From a bacterium (GTDB lineage Bacteria; AUK180): DNA of 21,931 nt. The translations under genes and the position numbers were made by a program. The notes under the pieces were generated by a model. The model had not been told where the DNA came from and searched no databases. It was given only the letters and a program-made list of their open reading frames with translations. The stretch spans positions 1 to 21,931 of the forward strand of contig JAGLGN010000026.1 of NCBI GenBank assembly GCA_023144005.1, given 5' to 3'. Position 1 is the first letter of the stretch. Each line of letters begins with the position of its first letter. Shown one piece after another: positions 15,266 to 21,893 of this stretch.

Positions 15266-16009
15266 TTATTTGGCTTTTATTGCTTTTTCCAATTCAAGTT
15301 TCTCTTCGCTTGAGAAGAGATTATGCAAATTCACCAGTGATACCACGCTCTCCGTAGCGTCTCTGGTATACTTTAAAATTTTATGCAGATAGTCGTTAAC
15401 TCCGCTGATAAGTCTGGGAGGGTCGAACACACTTACTTGTTTGAGATAAATAACCTCTATGATCCTGCGGGTCAGGATACATATCTTTTTATCACCCAGA
15501 GAGCAAACAATACCAAAGTGCTTCCCTGGGTCATTGGGCAGGCCCAATTTCATCTCCAGGTTCACCACAGGGATCATTTCGTCTCTCAAATTAAAAAGAC
15601 CCTCGACATATTCTTCAACATTCGACAACGCATTAATCTTATCAACTATAACTATCTCAATAATGTGAAGGATATCAATGGCATACTCTCCTTCGCCCAA
15701 AGCAAAAGATATAACCTCACTGACCGCCGAGAGGCTCTCCTGATCTGTGAGAACAGGAGCATCTTCAGAGTGTTGATCTGTCGGGGTAAACCCCTCCGGT
15801 TCGGCAGAAGCCGCCTTCTCTTCGTTTTCCGCAGCGAATACCTCAACGGCAGATTCATCTGCGGTACGCTCAACTTTTTCAACCGCCTCATCCTGAACCG
15901 CGGCTGGGTCTTCCTTCAATACGGTCTTCTTCTTGGGAGAGGCTTTTTTCTTGATAGCTTTTCTTACCTTACCCCCTATCTTGAAGTAGTTATACTTATT
16001 TTTTGTCAT
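15266..16009 (-). CDS. CheW-domain protein with long charged N-terminal linker
   Basis: 247 aa. Residues 1-95 are low in complexity: a basic start (KVRKAIKKKASPKKK) and then an acidic, Ala/Glu-rich stretch, probably disordered. The CheW domain is at about 97-235: VISFALGEGEYAIDILHIIEIV, GLFNLRDEMIPVVNLEMKLGL (NLRD in place of the usual NLRG) and KICILTRRIIEVIYL. It is presumably a second adaptor that reaches other partners through its linker. It overlaps the cyclic-nucleotide gene by 14 bp and precedes cheY by 11 bp. The basic head could bind membrane or nucleic acid, but this is a guess. Confidence 0.85.
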   Translation of the reverse strand: MTKNKYNYFKIGGKVRKAIKKKASPKKKTVLKEDPAAVQDEAVEKVERTADESAVEVFAAENEEKAASAEPEGFTPTDQHSEDAPVLTDQESLSAVSEVISFALGEGEYAIDILHIIEIVIVDKINALSNVEEYVEGLFNLRDEMIPVVNLEMKLGLPNDPGKHFGIVCSLGDKKICILTRRIIEVIYLKQVSVFDPPRLISGVNDYLHKILKYTRDATESVVSLVNLHNLFSSEEKLELEKAIKAK

Positions 16010-16460
16010 TCTGCTCTTCGAGTTTAACCATCTTTTGATTCATCTGTTTCAGCCTTTCACTCAGCTTCTTCACGATATTTAAAAGAATCTTAAGGGCGAT
16101 CTCCGGTTCCTTGTAGATCATGTCATTGAAACATTTACGAGTGATGACCAAAAGTTGGGAATCCTCCGCTATCTTGGCAGTTGCTGATCTCTGATCCTCA
16201 TCGATCAAAGAAAGTTCCCCCAAATAATCCCCTTTCTTAATGGATACCAGAAAGATATTCTCCTCGTCATCTTTACTCTTTTTGTAAAGATCAACGACGC
16301 CCGTAAGAATTACATACATGATCCCCCCCTGCATTCCTTCAAAGAATAGAGTCAGTCCATTCTTGTAATCTTTTACGAATGCAAGTTGAAGAACCCTTTC
16401 CATCTCATCCTTGGTTAATCCTCTGAAAAGTGGGATGTTCTCCAGTAGTTTATAATCCAT
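15996..16460 (-). CDS. Single-domain cyclic-nucleotide-binding protein (Crp-like sensor domain)
   Basis: 154 aa from this start. LLENIPLFRGLTKDEMERVL opens the cNMP-binding fold, and GELSLIDEDQRSATA (81-95) is the phosphate-binding cassette with the expected Glu and Arg. There is no helix-turn-helix, so it is not a transcription factor; a C-terminal coiled helix (KKLSERLKQMNQKMVKLEEQ) could pair with a partner. It is the first gene of the chemosensory operon and may bring a cAMP or related signal to it. The ORF is open to an ATG at 16499, but that lies upstream of the predicted transcription start and has no Shine-Dalgarno, whereas AGGAAAA precedes the ATG at 16460. Confidence 0.88.
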   Translation of the reverse strand: MDYKLLENIPLFRGLTKDEMERVLQLAFVKDYKNGLTLFFEGMQGGIMYVILTGVVDLYKKSKDDEENIFLVSIKKGDYLGELSLIDEDQRSATAKIAEDSQLLVITRKCFNDMIYKEPEIALKILLNIVKKLSERLKQMNQKMVKLEEQNDKK

Positions 16461-16477
16461 AAGTTTTCCTATTCTTG

Positions 16478-16506
16478 ATTTTACTATATTTCCTCTCATT
16501 TATCAA
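16478..16506 (-). promoter_or_regulatory. Sigma70-like promoter of the chemosensory-pilus operon
   Basis: On the minus strand TTGATA (16501-16506), a 17-bp spacer and TAAAAT (16478-16483). Transcription should start near 16471, giving a leader of only about 11 bases that still holds AGGAAAA before the first ATG. A weaker second set (TTTGGA, 16 bp, TACAAT) lies further upstream. Confidence 0.7.
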
Positions 16507-16598
16507 GTATTTTTCCCCTTAATATTGTATTTTAGGGCACCTTTTTCCAAACGCATTTGAATACTTCAGCGGGGGTAATAATCAGCTGACCATGAATC

Positions 16599-16627
16599 TT
16601 GACTTATTTCAGGATTTTATGTACAAT
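16599..16627 (+). promoter_or_regulatory. Sigma70-like promoter of the envelope gene cluster
   Basis: TTGACT (16599-16604), a 17-bp spacer and TACAAT (16622-16627). The start near 16634 gives a leader of about 30 bases with GGAGG before the ATG at 16664. An 8-bp palindrome TCAGCTGA (16582-16589) lies ten bases upstream of the -35. The promoter is divergent from that of the che operon. Confidence 0.7.
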
Positions 16628-16663
16628 CAACGAAGTGAAGTATTAAATTTTTGGAGGTTTCTT

Positions 16664-17116
16664 ATGAAAAAAGCATTTTTTATGCTGATTTTACTTGCCG
16701 TTGCATTCTCGGGAACTTTTATGAGTGCCGAGCAGAACGTCATTATTATGGGTGGTCAGCCACAACAGCAGCAGCAGCAGTCCTACTCTTCCGGTGGTGA
16801 CCCGATCACGGCTTCTGCAATTGCCGCGGCGACTCATGTAAACAAGATGATGTGGTGGGGCGCCGGATGTCTTTTCGGTATCCTGGGTGTCGGTGCCGCA
16901 TATTTGATCGAGCCTTCTCCTCCCGCGACCATGCTTATGGGTAAGGATGCCAATTACGCGGCGATCTTCACCGAGAACTACAAAAATACAGGAAAGAGCA
17001 TTCAGACAAAATACGCGCTTTACGGCTGTCTTGTTGAAGGACTGCTCATCAGCCTTTATTACCTCTTTGTTATCATCCTTTTTGCTGAAGTAGCAGACGA
17101 TCTTTATTATTACTGA
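16664..17116 (+). CDS. Secreted/membrane protein of unknown function, glutamine-rich
   Basis: 150 aa, not recognised. A signal peptide is clear (MKKAFFMLILLAVAFSGTFMSAEQ, cleavage probably near SA-EQ). A run of six glutamines follows (PQQQQQQSY), encoded by CAA and five CAG at 16763-16780, a possible slippage site. Two hydrophobic segments come next: WWGAGCLFGILGVGAAYLI (about 65-83) and a longer one, LVEGLLISLYYLFVIILFAE, near the C-terminus. The protein ends DDLYYY. The open frame reaches upstream to an ATG at 16592, but that lies above the predicted promoter; GGAGG six bases before 16664 decides the start. It is the first gene of the rightward cluster. Confidence 0.8.
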   Translation: MKKAFFMLILLAVAFSGTFMSAEQNVIIMGGQPQQQQQQSYSSGGDPITASAIAAATHVNKMMWWGAGCLFGILGVGAAYLIEPSPPATMLMGKDANYAAIFTENYKNTGKSIQTKYALYGCLVEGLLISLYYLFVIILFAEVADDLYYY

Positions 17117-17119
17117 TCT

Positions 17120-17827
17120 TTGAAAAAGACACTTCTCGTATCACTGATACTCATCGTATCAGCGTTAGTCTTCGGAGACCGGATAAATAAACTGGTAGCC
17201 GTGGTCAATATTGAAGTGACCACGCCCAAGGAATCCACCGTCTCCGAAGGCCGTCTTTTCTATTTCGACTACAAAATCCTTTTAGAAGTTACAAACCCCA
17301 TTCAACAGAAGATGTTCTTCTCGGATAATGTTCTCTCCATATACTACCCTGACTCAAAGAAAGCATTCTTATTCCGATCCAAGATCACACAGACTTTCCC
17401 TTTATTCGCTGTTCTTCTCATGACGGTCGAAGATGATCTCGGCTTGACGCAATTGGGCTTCAAGCTTGAGAGGACAGAGAAAAAGAAGCAAGGAAAAATT
17501 TTCGTTTTTGTTCCCGAAAATGAGATGCTGCGTAAAGAACTGGAATCATATGAAGTTGAAATAGACGGCAACGGCCTGGTCCTGAGTATCAGGGTCTTCG
17601 CAAAAGGCAGGCGCCTCGTCTCCGAAACCGCTATCTCTGATTACAAAGAGACAGGAAATCTCAAATTACCTCATCTCATCAATACCATCAAATATGATGC
17701 TAAAGGGAATGTCGTAACCAGCGAAAAAATGACCATGGATTCCATCATCGTTAACGCAATGATCCCGAAAAGGGTAAAGGAATTCTCTCTGCCCGAAGAT
17801 GCCGAGGTGGAAGAGATTGACTGGTAG
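17120..17827 (+). CDS. Exported LolA-like protein
   Basis: 235 aa with a signal peptide (MKKTLLVSLILIVSALVFG). The start is a TTG three bases after the preceding stop, without a visible Shine-Dalgarno, so it is probably translated by coupling. The body fits the outer-membrane lipoprotein carrier fold: SEGRLFYFDYKILLEVTNPIQQ, NVLSIYYPDSKKAF, ending with VVTSEKMTMDSIIVN. The similarity is of pattern only. LolA-type proteins bind lipid acyl chains in a half-barrel in the periplasm; a role in lipid or lipoprotein transfer for its neighbours is possible but unproved. Confidence 0.6.
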   Translation: MKKTLLVSLILIVSALVFGDRINKLVAVVNIEVTTPKESTVSEGRLFYFDYKILLEVTNPIQQKMFFSDNVLSIYYPDSKKAFLFRSKITQTFPLFAVLLMTVEDDLGLTQLGFKLERTEKKKQGKIFVFVPENEMLRKELESYEVEIDGNGLVLSIRVFAKGRRLVSETAISDYKETGNLKLPHLINTIKYDAKGNVVTSEKMTMDSIIVNAMIPKRVKEFSLPEDAEVEEIDW

Positions 17828-18260
17828 ATCTCTCATTCTCCTATTCGCGCTCATATTTCTATTAATACCTTCGACGATTTTCTCAGATGACACAGATAAT
17901 ATCAACTTCCTTCTGAACAATTATTCTTTCAAACAGAAGGAGAGTTTTGAATATCAGAAGCCCGTTTTTGATCGCTTATTCACTTTCAATGAACTTGTTT
18001 TTCTCGGAAGGAATCTGATACGATTATATCAGACCTTCATTTCATCCCAGGATCTGACAGTATGCATGTTCCATCCCCATTGCTCCTTATACGCGGATTG
18101 GGCGATCAATGAGTATGGAGCTATTCAAGGAGGCCTCATGTCCTCAGACAGAGTACTGCGGTGCAATGGATTCGGCTCCTATTATTATCCTGACATTCTT
18201 CCCGACGGAAAGATATTTGACCCCCCGGAGTATAATGCGCTATGGCAAAAAAATCCCTGA
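17799..18260 (+). CDS. YidD-domain protein with N-terminal signal/anchor
   Basis: 153 aa, against about 70-90 aa for ordinary YidD (membrane protein insertion efficiency factor). The YidD pattern is at about 70-140: FLGRNLIRLYQTFISS, CMFHPHCSLYADWAINEYG and SSDRVLRCNG, with the conserved cysteines. Ahead of it is a hydrophobic stretch (RSLILLFALIFLLIPSTIFS) that looks like a signal peptide or anchor, and a 40-residue spacer. This would place the domain outside the cytoplasm, unlike E. coli YidD, so a different role is likely. The ATG overlaps the previous gene by 29 bp; a TTG at 17817, nine bases after GAGG, is an alternative start and leaves the signal peptide intact. Confidence 0.82.
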   Translation: MPRWKRLTGRSLILLFALIFLLIPSTIFSDDTDNINFLLNNYSFKQKESFEYQKPVFDRLFTFNELVFLGRNLIRLYQTFISSQDLTVCMFHPHCSLYADWAINEYGAIQGGLMSSDRVLRCNGFGSYYYPDILPDGKIFDPPEYNALWQKNP

Positions 18261-19051
18261 TCTTCGTTTTGCTGATCCTTACTTCTTTTGCTTTTGGAAG
18301 TACTGAACAAAAAGACCCCTATTCAAAGGACAATATGCTTAACTTCGTGAATTACCTCTATGAATTGAACGAATTCGAGAGATGTGTTTCCGAAGGCCTC
18401 CGGACCGCATTGATCCACCCCGAATCCGGAAAAGAGATCTACCCCCAGGTAGTAAAAAGTTATTTCAAACTTAAAAAATACGGCGCTGCAGTTGAGCTTA
18501 TCGACAAGAATCAGCTTGGATTCAAGGATTCCCTGGCCTACGGCCTTTTTAAAAGCAAGAATTATTCCCGCCTCAGCTCAATGACCGCTGAAACCGATTT
18601 TCAATTGGAAATGATACTGGCGGGGCATCTCATCTTAGATAATATGGAGGGCTTCAGAAACAGTCTGGCGTATATTGAAGGAAGTACAGCTACCCGAAAT
18701 CAGAAGGCGTTAATGAAATTATTCCAAAAAAGACTTCAATTTAAAACCAAAAGCCCGCTTACCGCAGGACTGCTCTCTACTCTTGTTCCGGGTTTGGGGC
18801 GCATTTACGCGGGAAGGCTGGCTGACGGCTTGTTCTCCATGATCTATATTTCCCTGATGGCGTATAAGGTTTACTATTCCTTTGACAAACAGGGTATAAA
18901 CAGCATCGAACCTTGGTTATGGGCTGCAATGGATCTATATTTTTATGTAGGAAATATCTATGGCTCCGTAGTTGCCGCCAAGATCCGTACCCGTGATTTT
19001 CTCAGGACAATGGAAAATGAAATTCAACTTTCTATCAGTATTAATTTTTAG
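18242..19051 (+). CDS. Exported protein with helical repeats and C-terminal membrane region (copy 1)
   Basis: 269 aa. A signal peptide (KSLIFVLLILTSFAFGS) is followed by TPR-like helices (about 25-160: NFVNYLYELNEFERCVSEGL and similar). The C-terminal region (about 177-255) begins KSPLTAGLLSTLVPGLGRIYAGRLADGLFSM and continues as two or three hydrophobic helices. That pattern is like the TM2/DUF5683 class of small membrane domains. The next gene has the same layout. The start lies ten bases after CGGAG and overlaps the YidD-like gene by 19 bp. Function unknown; an envelope role with the YidD-like protein is inferred from linkage. Confidence 0.75.
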   Translation: MAKKSLIFVLLILTSFAFGSTEQKDPYSKDNMLNFVNYLYELNEFERCVSEGLRTALIHPESGKEIYPQVVKSYFKLKKYGAAVELIDKNQLGFKDSLAYGLFKSKNYSRLSSMTAETDFQLEMILAGHLILDNMEGFRNSLAYIEGSTATRNQKALMKLFQKRLQFKTKSPLTAGLLSTLVPGLGRIYAGRLADGLFSMIYISLMAYKVYYSFDKQGINSIEPWLWAAMDLYFYVGNIYGSVVAAKIRTRDFLRTMENEIQLSISINF

Positions 19052-19841
19052 CATTTCTCTTATTCTGAGCGCTGCTCAATCACCTGCACAAACAGCAGAA
19101 AGATTGTATAAAGCAGGAGCTTTGGAACAAGCGGTCACAGAGTATTTAAGAGCGACGATGATGGATCAGGAGAATCCGGGCAATTTCCTTCGAGCGGGAG
19201 AAATTCTCAGAGAATTAGGGAATTTTAAAGACAGCAATACCTATCTTGAAAGAGCCATGTTTCTGGAAAATGAGCGGACTCAAAGAGAAGAGATACGGCT
19301 GATGATAGGCTCGAATCATCTTCTTGCCGGCAATTATGTCGCTGCGGAACTTGTCATTGAGCGCTTATCAGATGAAACCGTTGAAAGACATTGCGAAATG
19401 ATCAATATCATGCGTATCTTGATCCTTATTTCCACCAATAGGGAAAAAGAAGCATTGGAAACCGCGGCGAGCGCGGAAAAAAGAGCCGGTATCAAAGCTC
19501 TTTCAGGGGAAGTGATGAAATTAAGCAGATTAAAAATATCTCCATCCAAAGCCACATTCATGTCCACTATCCTTCCCGGCTCCGGACAATTACGGGCAGG
19601 AGACTCCAAGAACGCCGCCAATGCGGTTTTGCTCAATGGAACTATTTTCTACCTCTGGGGATCATTGCTCATTGATCAGAATTTCACGGATTTCTTTTAC
19701 TATTTGATCACTTTTAAGAGGTATTATAACGGACAGCGGGAAAAGGCTGGTATAATTGCTCAAGAAAGGAATGAACAGTTGAACTCCATGATCAGGTCAA
19801 CATTTATGGAGTATCTTAAAAGGAATTATCAGGGCCTGTAA
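19017..19841 (+). CDS. Exported protein with TPR-like repeats and C-terminal hydrophobic region (copy 2)
   Basis: 274 aa. A signal peptide (MKFNFLSVLIFSISLILSAAQS) leads into TPR-like helices (AERLYKAGALEQAVTEYLRA, NFLRAGEILRELGNFKDSN). The region SPSKATFMSTILPGSGQLRAG corresponds to the STLVPGLGRIYAG motif of the preceding gene, followed by hydrophobic helices, so the two are probably diverged tandem paralogues. The open frame extends to an ATG at 18972; the ATG at 19017 is chosen because it begins the signal peptide and follows AGGA. It overlaps the previous gene by 35 bp. At its 3' end it overlaps the opposite-strand gene by 13 bp. Confidence 0.75.
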   Translation: MKFNFLSVLIFSISLILSAAQSPAQTAERLYKAGALEQAVTEYLRATMMDQENPGNFLRAGEILRELGNFKDSNTYLERAMFLENERTQREEIRLMIGSNHLLAGNYVAAELVIERLSDETVERHCEMINIMRILILISTNREKEALETAASAEKRAGIKALSGEVMKLSRLKISPSKATFMSTILPGSGQLRAGDSKNAANAVLLNGTIFYLWGSLLIDQNFTDFFYYLITFKRYYNGQREKAGIIAQERNEQLNSMIRSTFMEYLKRNYQGL

Positions 19842-20548
19842 TATTTGCTGCTTTCCTTTAGATGTTCCGAGATGATCTTCTTATTAATTATTCCCGCTTG
19901 CATATACTTGAGGACATCAGCCGGGCCTGCCTTTTGAATTCCGGTATCTTCGCGGAACAGACCGATAACATCATTGTTCACTATTCCAAAGAAATCCTTC
20001 CAGAAGAGAACTTCGAAATCTTCAGAATCCACCCTTTTCAGAAATTGAAGAGCCGCTTTCTTATCACCGTAAAAGCACAATACCTTGAACATATCCTGAA
20101 AGAATGCGGGACTTTCGTATCCATCCAGATCATCGAGAAATTTGAATACCTCCTTCCTTGTAGCAAAGGTTAGAAGATAGCGCAATTTAAGAGAGCTGTA
20201 GAGATAGCTGCTCTTAAATTCATCCGAGCTGCGCTTCAGGATCTTCAGGGCTTTTCTCTGCTTTTTGAAAGATATATAATACATCAAGAGATACAGGTCG
20301 GCAGCGGCACCTTCTCGCTCGACAAAGAAATTAATATCGGAAACAACCCTGAGCAAAGAGGCGGGAGTGAAGTAAATCCTGGCGCTTTTGATATTGACTA
20401 GAGCTGACTCTAATCTTTTTATATTCCGGTCGGTTAAGACAACTTCAGGAAGGTCCCAAGCGTCTGCCGGCACCGGGGACGATACAATGAGAAAGGCAAT
20501 TAAGACAAAAGCGGCTTTTTTAAACAAGATGCGTCTGCCTATATTCAT
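19829..20548 (-). CDS. Secreted helical protein of unknown function
   Basis: 239 aa, not recognised. There is a signal peptide with a basic start ([22 protein letters not shown]) and a likely cleavage after PADA. The rest is predicted largely helical, with repeating patterns (LYLLMYYISFKKQRKALKILKR, FKVLCFYGDKKAALQFLKRV) that look like degenerate TPR/HEAT-type units. The start overlaps the end of the threonine aldolase by 29 bp and has AGGG six to nine bases upstream, so the two are co-transcribed. Its 3' end overlaps the opposite gene by 13 bp. It may belong functionally with the helical exported proteins to its left, but this is a guess. Confidence 0.72.
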   Translation of the reverse strand: MNIGRRILFKKAAFVLIAFLIVSSPVPADAWDLPEVVLTDRNIKRLESALVNIKSARIYFTPASLLRVVSDINFFVEREGAAADLYLLMYYISFKKQRKALKILKRSSDEFKSSYLYSSLKLRYLLTFATRKEVFKFLDDLDGYESPAFFQDMFKVLCFYGDKKAALQFLKRVDSEDFEVLFWKDFFGIVNNDVIGLFREDTGIQKAGPADVLKYMQAGIINKKIISEHLKESSKYYRP

Positions 20549-21554
20549 TTATCCCTGCAAACAATCTTTCAAGATCATCATGGTCAATGTCATTATGGAA
20601 TGTCACTCTGATCCTGTCCCAATGCGGGATGATCAGGACTCCCCTTTCTTCCAGGAAAGCTATTAATTTCATATTATCCGGGACATAGAAGTAAACCATA
20701 TTGCTATGTACTTCAGCGGGAGTCAATCTGAAGGGCTCACCCAGAGAAGCGATGAATTCACCGAACTTTCGAGCCATTTCATGATCCTCCCCAAGCCGAG
20801 AGATCATCTTCTCTAAAGAGATCAGGCCAGCAGCAGCCAAGATGCCTGATTGACGCATACCTCCTCCCATCTGCTTGCGGACCCTTCTGGCGTCACGCAT
20901 GCTGGCTTTGTCGCCGGCAAGTATGGAACCGACGGGAGCGGCAAGTCCCTTTGACAGACAGAACATCACGGTATGGGCAAATCTCGCGATCTGCGTTGCA
21001 GGGATCTTCAGGTATTCTGCGGCATTGAATATCCTCGCGCCGTCCATATGGACTTTCAAGGAGTGCCTTTGCGCTAATGCCCAAAGTTTCTCTAAATAAT
21101 CAAGGCTCAAGACAACACCGCCGTCATCATTATGCGGATTTTCAATACAGATAAGTGAGGTTTTAGGAAAATGGACATCCTCGGGCCGTATCCTGCGCTC
21201 GATCTCGCCCAGGTCGATATACCCCATTTCACTCTGCAATGTAATGGCCTGTAATCCGGCATTGATACCCAGGCCGCCCACTTCATGCTGAACGATATGA
21301 GATGATTCGGAAAGCAGAACCTCTTCACCCGGATGTGTATGCAGTCGGAGTGCGATCTGATTTCCCATCGTGCCGGATGGTACAAAAAGAGCTTCGTCCT
21401 TGCCCAGAAGCTCCGCGGACTTTATTTCAAGCTTCTTGACCGTGGGATCATCGCCCCACACATCATCACCGACCTCTGCTGTGAACATGGCTTTTCGCAT
21501 CTCTTCTGTCGGGCGGGTAACGGTATCTGAACGGAAATCTGATATTTTGCGCAT
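20520..21554 (-). CDS. ltaE: Low-specificity L-threonine aldolase
   Basis: 344 aa, PLP-dependent enzyme that splits L-threonine or allo-threonine to glycine and acetaldehyde in the cytoplasm. The signature [18 protein letters not shown] opens the protein, followed by [22 protein letters not shown] (His86), a [11 protein letters not shown] motif (Asp171) and [12 protein letters not shown], with Lys202 as the expected PLP lysine. GGGMRQSG also matches the family. Length is normal. GAGGAG before the ATG is strong. It is the first gene of a short leftward unit with the secreted helical protein; no glycine or serine pathway genes are nearby. Confidence 0.94.
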   Translation of the reverse strand: MRKISDFRSDTVTRPTEEMRKAMFTAEVGDDVWGDDPTVKKLEIKSAELLGKDEALFVPSGTMGNQIALRLHTHPGEEVLLSESSHIVQHEVGGLGINAGLQAITLQSEMGYIDLGEIERRIRPEDVHFPKTSLICIENPHNDDGGVVLSLDYLEKLWALAQRHSLKVHMDGARIFNAAEYLKIPATQIARFAHTVMFCLSKGLAAPVGSILAGDKASMRDARRVRKQMGGGMRQSGILAAAGLISLEKMISRLGEDHEMARKFGEFIASLGEPFRLTPAEVHSNMVYFYVPDNMKLIAFLEERGVLIIPHWDRIRVTFHNDIDHDDLERLFAGINEYRQTHLV

Positions 21555-21575
21555 CTTACTCCTCGTTTAATAGGA

Positions 21576-21604
21576 ATTTTACCATATCGAGTTTATTTTT
21601 CCAA
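21576..21604 (-). promoter_or_regulatory. Extended -10 promoter of the threonine aldolase unit
   Basis: On the minus strand TTGGAA (21599-21604), a 17-bp spacer ending TGG, and TAAAAT (21576-21581). The TGG before the -10 is an extended -10 element. The predicted start lies some 15 bases before the aldolase ATG. Confidence 0.6.
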
Positions 21605-21620
21605 ATGTGAAATAAATCAA

Positions 21621-21649
21621 TTGCATTGACACAAGAAAATTGTTATAAT
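21621..21649 (+). promoter_or_regulatory. Extended -10 promoter of the tRNA-Leu gene
   Basis: TTGCAT (21621-21626), a 17-bp spacer ending TGT, and a perfect TATAAT (21644-21649). Start predicted near 21656, a few bases before the tRNA. A perfect TTGACA at 21626 is only 12 bases from the -10 and is not a usable -35. Confidence 0.7.
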
Positions 21650-21660
21650 GGTTCTTGGCT

Positions 21661-21747
21661 GCCGGGATGGCGAAATTGGCAGACGCGCATGGTTCAGGAC
21701 CATGTGGGGGCAACCCTGTGCAGGTTCGATTCCTGTTCCCGGCACCA
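21661..21747 (+). tRNA. tRNA-Leu (anticodon CAG), CCA encoded
   Basis: Acceptor arms GCCGGGA (21661-21667) and TCCCGGC (21737-21743) pair fully, followed by A and an encoded CCA. The anticodon stem CATGG/CCATG encloses the loop TTCAGGA, anticodon CAG at 21695-21697. A long variable arm (GGGGG CAA CCCTG) marks it as class II, and the T loop is TTCGATT. It reads leucine CUG codons. No integrase or attachment-site copy of its 3' end is seen in the window. Confidence 0.97.
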
Positions 21748-21755
21748 CGTTAAAC

Positions 21756-21790
21756 ACAATAAACAATGTACAATCAACAATGGACAATTA
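21756..21790. repeat. Perfect 7-bp-period ACAATNN array, five units
   Basis: ACAATAA, ACAATGT, ACAATCA, ACAATGG, ACAATTA lie end to end without interruption. The first five bases of each unit are constant and the last two vary. It begins nine bases after the tRNA. The same period and core are seen, less clearly, at 54-81. Role unknown. Confidence 0.8.
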
Positions 21791-21865
21791 AAGATAAAAG
21801 TATGATGTTCAAAAATTAAAAGCAAAACCAATATCCGCACCCGTAACCGAAAAATAGTTATTTCA

Positions 21866-21893
21866 TTTACCCCATTAATTATTCTGTTACAAT
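21866..21893 (+). promoter_or_regulatory. Possible promoter facing out of the window
   Basis: TTTACC (21866-21871), a 16-bp spacer ending TGT, and TACAAT (21888-21893) with an extended -10 TGT. No gene begins before the window ends, so the target is unseen. Confidence 0.35.

Noticed and set aside
15383-16027. Long plus-strand open frames opposite the che genes (also 4813-5376, 12248-12778, 14643-15224)
   Set aside because: They mirror strong minus-strand genes, have no ribosome binding sites or family patterns, and are unusual in composition (many Arg, His, Cys, Ser).
16507-16598. Riboswitch in the divergent intergenic region
   Set aside because: Both predicted transcripts start outside this stretch and no known aptamer pattern such as the c-di-GMP GEMM motif is visible.
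21626-21649. TTGACA at 21626-21631 as the -35 of the tRNA promoter
   Set aside because: The spacer to TATAAT would be 12 bp; TTGCAT at 21621 gives 17 bp.
21756-21790. CRISPR array or attachment site beside the tRNA
   Set aside because: Units are only 7 bp with no spacers, and no integrase or duplicated tRNA end is seen.
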